A program made the position numbers and the translations under genes. 64,000 nt of DNA from Plotosus lineatus (taxonomy: Eukaryota > Chordata > Actinopteri > Siluriformes > Plotosidae), in assembly GCA_024760905.1 (NCBI GenBank), contig CM045732.1, positions 55,445,996 through 55,509,995 of the forward strand, read 5' to 3'. Under the pieces are notes generated by a model, which had not been told where the DNA came from, searched no databases, and was given only the letters and a program-made list of their open reading frames with translations. Of the stretch, positions 57,333-64,000 are shown one piece after another. Each line of letters starts with the position of its first letter. The first letter of the stretch is position 1.

Positions 57333-60300
57333 AACCTGAAATTTTCATAAGGTTGCATAGACTTTATATACCCACATGTATAGAAATACAGTGGGCCTTA
57401 TGTAATAGCTGGTTATTTATATTCATGGTCTAAAATATATCTCTGTAAAAATGGCAATACATTACCTTCCAAACTACAGTCCCTGGCCAAAAAAAATTAA
57501 AAATGCATTTAAGTCATGACTTATACATAAGCTAAGACAAATGTTACATATCCTTAGACTAGATAATGATTAATATGCTTCAGCTGGCAGCTGTTCTTTA
57601 CCATTAAATATTGCAGTGAGTACCTTCTAATTTCTTAAACACTGATGTGAAAATGTTCACGTTATCCCATATTCAGAGTTTATTGTTACATTACTGGCCT
57701 GCATCAAGCAAAGAAAATAGTTAAGGCAATTGTTTAAATTACTAAAATTGCTTTAAAAATGTGATTGGAAAAAATCTTGACTGACCGTGATGTGAGATCA
57801 TTTAAACGTTTAGTGAAGCGGAATAGTAAAAACTGTCGGTAGAACTCAGTTGTGTTTATTCATGACAGTGAGACAACTTCCACATGAAGAATTTAGGTTT
57901 AGCATTAAACAGCTGTGTTAGCCAGAAGAAAACCACTTGTTCTTGGGACTAATCAGAGAAAAAGGATTCGATTTGCTCGGCAGGATAAAGATTCTGAAGC
58001 AATGGGAAAACATCATGTGGTCTGATGAGCCCAGACTTATTTCCAGAGTGATGGGCACATAAGGATAGAAAGTGGAGTGTATGAGGTGCTGCACCCTCAT
58101 GCGTAGTGGCCACGGTACAAACCTCTGCAGGCAGTGTTACGCGATGGAATTGCTTTAGTTGGTCAGGTTGAGGCTCAGCAAAATTACATGCCAATAAAAT
58201 CATGTCGGCTGAACATTTGAATGCAAAGAATGACCAGGTTAACCTTAAGATGTTCTTTTTTTTTTAATTCCCTGATGGCACAGATATATTTTAGATAACA
58301 ATGCCTGGATTCATTGGAGTCAGTTTGTGAAAGTGTGATGGAGGATGCATGAGGAAATATTAACACACATTAACTGATCACTGCGGACATTAATCCAACT
58401 GAAAGTCTTTGGGATGAACTTAAAAAGACCCTTCTGTTCTTAACGCATGGACTCTGTGAAACTTTAATGCTACTTTGGCTGGACATAAATGCTGTAACAC
58501 TGTGTTGTCAAAAAACGATAAAGGTGGTCCAACAAAATATTTGTGTGCAACTTATTTTGGAGACGCAATGTATGTACAGTGGTACCTCAATTTCCGAAAT
58601 TAATCCATTCTGGAGGTGGTTTCGTAACCTGAATTTTTCGTAAGTTGAACCGCATTTTTCATGTAAAACGTGTGATTTGTTCCAGGGACCCCAAAACTAC
58701 CCCTAAACCCTTTAAAAATTATAAAAGTATACCTTTTAAGACCTCCTGCTTCAATATCATACCGATGGTAGACAGGTTTGGCCATATTCCTTTGCGATAT
58801 CACTCAATCGCATGTCACTGGGAATCATGCATGTGTGCGTGTATGTGTATGTGTGTGTCCACACATGTGCTGACCATGTCTTCTTAGCAGAGTTATAATC
58901 GTACAAATGTTTATGCAAGGTTAAAAGCCTGAGCCAAAAAATAAAGTTGCAATGAGCACACTTGAAAAACTCATGAAACAATGGGAGGGAGCTGCGTCAT
59001 CCCTCCTAGCCAGTGGGAGGCCAGCGGGATGGGATGTTGGGAGATAGCCAACGGGAGGTACCTGCATCATCACTCCTAGCCAATGGGAGGCCAGCGGGGT
59101 GGGATATTGTGAGATGGGACAAGCAACTCGTGCATTGTTTGAATTTTTGAGATGGTGCTTTCGTAACATGAACATGTTTCGTATCCAGAGACAAACATTT
59201 TAGGTAAATGTTTTTCGTAACTTGGATTTTTCTTTGTTGGGGCTTTCATAAGTTGAGATTCCACTGTATATTGGTAATGTGTAATGAAGTCGGTGTGTCA
59301 AAGACAAACGTGAAATACAAACCTCACTGTTGTGGCCTCTTAGATTGAAATTAATTCTCTGTGGAGTACTCCTGTCTCTCCTGCAGTGACTGGAAGTGAA
59401 AGTCACTCCAACAACGCCCCTCGCATTTCCGGTGGCCAGCCAGCCTTCCTCATAGTAGCGTCTCCTGCACACCGGCTTTTCCTTCTCACTTTTAGGAACT
59501 CTTCCTTTCCATGAGAGGCAGAGGATGTTGGAGTCACTGCAGAGGACAGGACCATGTTCCACTGCCGCCAACATCCCTACTGAATTGCCAGGCTGGAGAG
59601 AGAGAGGGGAGGGGGAAGGGTTGTAAACTGTCCATAATTTAATAAATATCCTTCTGCAAAGTTGCTACTAATCCAGCTACATTTAGATCCTGATCGGTTT
59701 TTACTTTGAGCTTCACTGGTCAAAAAAATGTAAGTTTACATTGAATATTAAGAATGTACAGTTAGCTCTCTTTGAAATATGTGGTCACCAGTTACGATCA
59801 GCCAATCTGGAGAAATTATTTAAAATCTTTTGTGCTGTAATTTTTACCCAAACTTATTTGCCAAAAAGTTCCCGAAATATTCCATGAATGTCAAACATAC
59901 TTGTCCATATATACGACACAACCCTTCAGCCTGCAATCCAACAGTCGTCGAGATTTTTTTTGAGTCCTAGATCATGTGGATGACAATGGACTCCAACACT
60001 GATTTTCTGAAATCTTGCTGGACTCAATAGCTTTTAAAGATTGAGATTGCATTGCAAACTCCCAACAAACTTAATACCCCCATTTCACTGGAGCACGGCA
60101 GACTTACGGAAGCAAAAATGTTGTCATCCGCAAACACGCCGCAATTATTCCCTCATCTTCCGTGTGATTCCGTAGTTATTCCTCAAGTCCTCCTCCACTT
60201 CCGTATGCTTCCGGCAGGCCAACATGTTCAAAATTATGAAAAGTAAATTCCGTGAGTGTTCTGTGGGGGTCACTTCGGCGTACTTTGCTGTACCTGTTCC

Positions 60301-61379
60301 ACACATGCTGGGAATGTTCTGAGAGTGTAAGAATTTCCACTTTTTTGTAGGATTTTCACCCATTTCCCGTGCAAAAATGCCGAAGCTCTTCCTTAGACTG
60401 CGTTCTGTGCCTTTCCACTACGATCCTTGCATGCCGTAGTCCAGTGAAATGGCGGTATAACACATGAACTCAATTCTTGTCTATTATCCTTCATGCACCA
60501 AATTTCCTTCTACACGAATGAGTATGTTTTGTATGATAACATGATCTACCATATTCAGGCCACTTCCAGTTCAATGCATCATCAATAGAAACTCAAGTTT
60601 TAAGAAAAGCTTCTGTAAACCTGGTGCTGGTGATGTGTAAATTCAAATTTATGCCCTGCACACAATCACTGTGTTCACAAACTCACAGCTATAGGAAGTT
60701 AAAAGGTAGAATATTTTAGTGACAGATATAGGAATACATTTATGGCAAAATCTTAGAACAACAATATGTAGGTCATATCTGACACACCCTCCTTTCAGAC
60801 ACCCTAAATATTATATTACAATTTAAATTCTGATTTCAATTTGTACCGAGATGGTCTGAATTCATTTGTCAGTTAAAGATTACAACCACTGCTCTAGAAT
60901 ACAGCTAAAGCTTTAAAACGCTCACTCACGCCTTTTCCCGAACCACTTCATCCCACTTGTTTTGCTAGGAGGCTTAAGCATATCTTTGCCAAACATCAGA
61001 CGAAGTACACCCTAACCAGCTCACCCGGCCATCACAGGGCCAACACACAATCAATTCACACTCACACCTAGGGGCATTTTGGAACAGCAATTAGCCTAAG
61101 GGACATGTCTTTGGATAGCTGGAGGAAACTTCAGTACCTGGAGGAAACCCCCACATTCACAGGGAGAGCATGCAAACACCACACAGAATCATTGAAGTCT
61201 GGGACATGATCTTAGGACTTTCGAGCTGTGACAGAGCTGCACTAACCACAGCCCTACCTGCTTACATGGACATCCACTCAAACATTACTCACTCATTCAC
61301 ATTCTCACTGTAGAGCTTAACCCTCAGCCAACACTGGGAAAAAGCCAGTAAAATCAGCTCACCACACCATCACAGGGCA

Positions 61380-61424
<45 letters not shown>

Positions 61425-62027
61425 CCATTCACACCAGAGGCAATTGAGAATTGTCAATTTCCTTACTGTGCATGTTTTTGAACAGAGGGAGGAAACTGAA
61501 GTACTCAGATGAAATCCATGGACATATGGGGAGAACATACCCACTCCACACAGAATCGTCCAAGCTCAGGACATGAACCCAGGACCCTCTTGCTCTGAGG
61601 CAGATGTGCTAAAATGTAGGCTACAGTGCCACCTGCTTAGATGGTCAGCCACTTGAAAATTACTGTACAGCTTAATGTCTCTACTAGGGTCCAGGGGAGG
61701 CTGTGCCTATCTCAGCCGACATGGTGCAAAGGTGGGGTACACCATGAAAAGCTTACCGGACCATCTCAGGACGACAAACACAGAACTACAGAAACTCAGA
61801 TCCACACCATGAAACTGACAATTTGCCTAATGTGCCAGAACACCTAGAGGGAGAACATGCAAAGTTCACACAGAATCGCCCAGCACATGAATCCAAGACC
61901 CTCAAACCTGGAAGGGCCCTATTAGTGATCTGTTTGTATACCTTGTAACCTACAGACAGGAAAACACCAGTGTAAGAAAAAATGCTAGCAGTAGACAGAC
62001 ACTCACCTCTTCATAGTCTCTGGACAT
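44160..62027 (-). CDS. tulp4: TULP4, tubby-like protein 4 (WD40, SOCS box, split tubby domain)
   Basis: TULP4 is a large WD40/SOCS-box/tubby protein, thought to be a substrate adaptor of an elongin-cullin ubiquitin ligase (family knowledge). Minus-strand coding exons: 62027-62007, 59592-59323, 56058-55930, 55761-55600, 55310-55130, 54598-54491, 54411-54245, 54078-53854, 53756-53522, 53403-53259, 52238-52097, 51999-51906, 51798-51655, 49170-45836, 44276-44160. All phases join, giving about 1824 aa against 1543 in human. Diagnostic segments are AAVEHGPVLCSDSNILCL, VNDRGAQVSDFTWSHDGTQ, GPALYVVRVEHRV, LPEVRKISLDF and LDFGGRVTQESAKNFQIE. WD40 lies at about 90-330, SOCS box about 370-425, tubby halves about 596-655 and 1740-1824. 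PPxY motifs (PPPPYPG, DPPPYPD, RPPPYQWD) suit WW-domain partners. The start may instead be the Met at 59574, matching the human start. Confidence 0.96.
44822..44864. repeat. (GA)n microsatellite in the last TULP4 intron
   Basis: About 21 GA units on the + strand, interrupted only at its left edge. It lies in intron 44277-45835, which otherwise holds nothing I recognise. Confidence 0.9.
45836..49170 (-). other. tulp4: TULP4 giant penultimate coding exon (3335 bp)
   Basis: A single open exon of 1111 codons opens with the VMGSSGVSGDNPPCTVNIPI segment. It contains an Ala run (about 48960-49005), a Gln/His-rich region (about 48230-48830) and three PPxY motifs. A Pro run follows (about 46480-46545), then a Lys/Ser-rich linker (SKKSRKRLDSRAEE). 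It ends in the first strands of the C-terminal tubby half (VYVMANKQPLWNEATQVYQ). The donor GTAAGG is at 45835. The remaining 38 residues of the tubby fold come from 44276-44160. Confidence 0.95.
49399..51010. mobile_element. Unclassified DNA element with 27-bp inverted ends in TULP4 intron
   Basis: Left end AATTGTGAGGCGCTCCACCG followed by AAAGTAG. The right end, reverse complemented, reads AATTGTGAGCCACTCCACCG followed by AAAGTAG; about 25 of 27 match. The enclosed 1.6 kb is AT-rich, with no intact transposase seen. Right of it (about 51200-51420) a minus-strand acidic stretch (SDSQMSASDILEELSKFKYF) ends in a stop and might be a transposase relic. Superfamily and target duplication unresolved. 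Confidence 0.6.
52331..52965 (+). mobile_element. Tigger-derived MITE in TULP4 intron
   Basis: Ends CAGTGGTACCTCACCTTACG and AAATTGAGGTACCACTG between TA. CCAAT-family boxes (CCCATTGGCT on this strand) and GCCCCGC boxes occur at 52470-52565. A remnant of the helix-turn-helix frame is readable at about 52755-52830 (LSDIAKEYGQTRL). Confidence 0.85.
53030..53225 (+). repeat. SINE/L2-tail fragment
   Basis: CAAACAGTCCAAAGACGTGC, AATTAGCTGTTCCAAATT and CCCAGTAGGATTAAAATAG are the tail phrases seen in the other copies. It ends about 35 bp before the next TULP4 exon. Confidence 0.5.
54735..55080 (-). repeat. SINE/L2-type repeat with (CA)n
   Basis: Antisense phrases GGGGTACACCCTAAACAGC, GAGGAAACCCTCTGTC and GAATCCAGGACCTCCTTGC flank a (CA)n run at 54846-54888. 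It lies in a TULP4 intron. Confidence 0.55.
57281..57329. repeat. (AT)n microsatellite
   Basis: About 24 AT units in TULP4 intron 2, just left of a Tc1-like relic. Confidence 0.9.
57477..58569 (+). pseudogene. Decayed Tc1-like transposon
   Basis: Left end CAGTCCCTGGCC after TA, right end near TGGAGACGCAATG before TA. The + strand carries transposase fragments: SDEPRLISRVMGT (first Asp region) and DINPTESLWDELKKT (third acid region), separated by stops. An internal block (GGTCAGGTTGAGGCTCAGC) links it to the short copies at 3171 and 29233. Confidence 0.7.
58576..59266 (-). mobile_element. Tigger-derived MITE in TULP4 intron 2
   Basis: Ends CAGTGGTACCTCAATTTCCG and AAGTTGAGATTCCACTG between TA. 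Two CCAATGGGAGG-like boxes (about 59010, 59080) and a minus-strand frame remnant (DMRLSDIAKEYGQTCLPS, 58757-58820). Its right end is only 57 bp from the conserved TULP4 exon at 59323. Confidence 0.85.
60930..61930 (-). repeat. Three tandem SINE/L2-type copies in TULP4 intron 1
   Basis: Antisense copies at about 60930-61255, 61280-61640 and 61680-61930. Each has phrases such as CCATCACAGGGCCAACAC, GGAGGAAACCCCCACATTC, GAACCCAGGACCCTC and GGGAGAACATGC. A (CA)n run lies at 61381-61420. The rest of this intron (59640-60920) shows nothing I recognise. Confidence 0.6.
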
Positions 62028-62115
62028 TATTAGTTCCAGTCTTGCATTTGAAAGAGTCTTCCATTTTGTTGCTGATTAGAAATGTGTTGCAGCACTTGAA
62101 GAGTCTTTACTGAAT
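62007..62115 (-). other. tulp4: TULP4 exon with first in-frame ATG and overlapping uORF
   Basis: The acceptor (CTGCCTGTAG) ends at 62116 and the donor (GAG|GTGAGT) follows 62007. The ATG at 62027 gives MSRDYEE and joins the next exon in frame ahead of the Met that aligns with human position 1. An 18-codon uORF (ATG at 62064, TGA at 62011) overlaps this ATG in another frame. Confidence 0.6.
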
Positions 62116-63207
62116 CTACAGGCAGAGAGACGGAGCTGGGATTCATGAGATGAAATATCAGGCCATCATAGTCGATGCGCTCAGCCGTGGAGATGATTTT
62201 ATTTTTGTTAAAAAAATAATAATAATAAAAACAACAACAAGATGTCTCCAGAAACAAGGGACGAGTTCCTTGGAGATTTCTGATCACCAGTCCGGGTTTC
62301 CTGTGGAGAGAAGGGGGATTGAACGAGGACAGCATTGGAACAAAGGCTTGGAGCACCTGTGGTGGAGGGGGGTCTGTTTTATAACATCAGTTTCTCTCTC
62401 GAGAAAAAAAAAATGGTCGGGGGGGAGGATTTAACTTCACTTCATAACACCAAGTCTTTATTTCGGGGAGGGTTCACAATCTTTCGTGTCAAACATTAAA
62501 CATTAAAGTCTGTACACACACACACACACACACACAAATCCCTGTTTTTCTGTTTTATTCGGCAGCACAGCCGGATCGAGTCAGTCGATATTTCATCAGG
62601 GATTTAAAAGAAGCCACAAATGTCGACAGGACGGACTGTGAGCTTTCTGTGAGAAGAAGAAACCGAGCAGATGAAGGATGAGGACAGTCGACTTCACAGC
62701 AGTCATGGCAACAGGGATGCGATGATCTCTGAATTTTAATCACATCCCTGTGTGCCCTTTCGGTTTTGTTATTTTTTAAATTTTTGTTGTTATTTATAAT
62801 GCAATAAAAACATTCGCAATTTTCCCAGAAATATCCGAAATCGAACGCGATTCGGTCGCCGTGTTGTATTTATAATAATAAACAACCATGTACGGCCTAC
62901 AGTTGAGGATCTGTCGAGTGCATTTATATTTTCACCGACTCGTCAATTCGAGCCGTTATTTTTTACCCCTGAGGTAAATAACGGTTATTTCACGGGTGCA
63001 CGCGATTGCTTTTAAGTTTAAATTAATCTGCGGCCGACAACCACTATCGCTCAGGGCCGATTCAGTCGAAAGCTCATTTTCAAACACTGACTATTCAAAG
63101 TTGTGCAGATCACTCAGTAAAACAAAGCATCTGGAAAATACAAGGGTTTCATCATCCCTCGATTAAAATAATGTTATAATCCCCGAGAAATTTACAAGCA
63201 AACTCAC

Positions 63208-63300
63208 CTTTTCCAAATCGCTTTCAATGCGCCTTAATGGGTTGCCAAGTCCTCACTAAATTTTCTGAGTTTTAAACATTAGACGGGGAAAAAATAAAAA
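63208..63300 (-). other. tulp4: Candidate TULP4 non-coding first exon
   Basis: On the minus strand the sequence GGAAAAG|GTGAGTTTG at 63208/63207 is a strong splice donor. It lies in the least AT-rich part of the upstream region. It would join the acceptor at 62116. The 5' boundary shown is arbitrary. Confidence 0.4.
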
Positions 63301-63354
63301 AAGGGAAGAAAATGCCAGCTGGGCCCAAAAACAACTCGACGATTGAGGAGTTTC

Positions 63355-63420
63355 AGGAGCACATGGCAACCCGCGCTATGACGAAACGACGTATGAGAGA
63401 CCACGTGACGGGCAACCCCA
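63355..63420 (-). promoter_or_regulatory. Putative TULP4 core promoter region: E-box and RFX-like half sites
   Basis: CACGTGAC (E-box core, 63402-63409) overlaps GTGACGGGCAAC at 63405-63416, one mismatch from an RFX X-box (GTNRCC + RGYAAC). A second GGCAAC half site lies at about 63365-63370. Locally CG dinucleotides are denser than elsewhere in the window. This is motif reading only. Confidence 0.3.
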
Positions 63421-63957
63421 TCTAGAGGGAACATCTTGGAATAAGTACTGCAATAGACAGGGACAGTCTATTGATTGGATGTGGCTTTCCACGGTTTTCC
63501 CACCTTATCCAGGTTAATGAGATGTCCCAGTCGGGGACTTGGAGAGATCTGTCAGACATGATGTTTGTTCTTCATACAGATTTACAGATGAAGCAGCTGA
63601 AGATTATATTATCCACCTCTAGATATTTATCCTTATTTATTCTCCTAAATTTGCTGCACTCATTTCATTATGTATGAGCTCCTTAAATCATTTTGCATCC
63701 AGTTATGTGTTGCATGATTTTATTTATTTTTTTATATTTACAGGTGTTGAAAATTAATTAACATGCAAAGTATAAGCAATCCGACTGAACAGTCCTTCAT
63801 TAGTTAAAAATCAAGATAAAGCGAACCTTATGTTACAAAGTGAGATAAATATCATCTTGTAGATGCACAACAGCCTGAAAGAGGCCCATTCACTTCCTAG
63901 ACATTAAATAAACATGAAATGCATCGCTATCTCTTGTATATGAGGTGTAATCAATAC

Positions 63958-64000
63958 AGTGGCAGTGGTGGCCTGGTGGTAAAAGGTTGCTGGATCACAT
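63958..64000 (+). mobile_element. 5' end of a tRNA-derived SINE, cut by the window
   Basis: GTGGCAGTGGTGGCCTGGTGG (A box) and then TAAAAGGTTGCTGGATCAC match the start of the 16098 family. The remainder lies outside the window. Confidence 0.65.

Larger units (their letters stand above)
62116..63957. other. TULP4 upstream region
   Basis: It contains the intron before the first ATG exon, a (CA)n run (62513-62536), a possible first exon donor at 63207 and the putative promoter motifs at 63355-63420. Beyond 63420 no gene is recognised. Local CG frequency between 62840 and 63420 is higher than in the rest of the window, as expected of a vertebrate promoter. Confidence 0.5.

Noticed and set aside
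61381..61420. Regular repeats considered as a CRISPR-like array
   Set aside because: Simple CA repeats without unique spacers, in a vertebrate genome.

Overview
The window is nuclear DNA from a vertebrate, almost certainly a teleost fish. The evidence is intron-rich genes with GT-AG splicing and strong protein identity to human AHI1, SLC18B1 and TULP4. There is also a dense fish-type repeat load: Tc1/mariner, Tigger/pogo and hAT DNA transposons, tRNA-derived SINEs, and very many CA/GT and TA microsatellites. A repeat fragment near 5.1-5.3 kb resembles sequence I associate with catfish and other otophysans, so that group is a guess, not a finding. There are no bacterial operons, CRISPR arrays or rRNA genes.

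Layout. (1) Positions 1-24.25 kb, + strand: AHI1 (jouberin), about 24 coding exons. It has a basic/acidic coiled N-terminus, the conserved region before the WD repeats, a seven-bladed WD40 block, an SH3 domain and a lysine-rich tail. It ends at a stop at 24003 and an AATAAA at 24219. The exon phases add up to an intact frame of 1189 residues (human is about 1196) if one of two small exons near 18.6-19.0 kb is left out. (2) 24.25-29.07 kb: gene-poor spacer with a Tigger-derived element and SINEs. (3) 29.07-38.7 kb, - strand: SLC18B1, an MFS vesicular polyamine transporter. It has a non-coding first exon and 13 coding exons (about 440 aa). Its introns carry a full-length but frameshifted Tc1 element, a Tigger MITE, a SINE, and a hAT element nested in a Tc1-like element. 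(4) 38.7-44.16 kb: spacer with a C/T-rich tract and microsatellites. (5) 44.16-62.0 kb, - strand: TULP4 (WD40, SOCS box, split tubby domain), 15 coding exons, about 1824 aa. It is about 280 residues longer than human, mainly through a large Gln/His-rich insertion. Its 5' UTR and promoter lie at about 62.0-63.4 kb.

AHI1 and SLC18B1 converge tail to tail; SLC18B1 and TULP4 are head-to-tail on the - strand. All three human orthologues lie on the long arm of chromosome 6, so this looks like a compact piece of that ancient synteny block. The three genes do not form a known shared pathway. AHI1 acts at the ciliary transition zone, SLC18B1 loads polyamines into vesicles, and TULP4 is a predicted cullin-RING substrate adaptor.

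The least ordinary observations are: two AHI1 exons whose phases allow exactly one of them to be used; a GC-AG intron in TULP4; the Gln-rich expansion in a tubby domain that is itself split by about 1.1 kb of protein; an overlapping uORF at the TULP4 start; Tigger-derived elements that spread CCAAT/GC-box modules; and a 1.6-kb element with unusual terminal inverted repeats in a TULP4 intron. I see no clear sign of a wholly new biological system.
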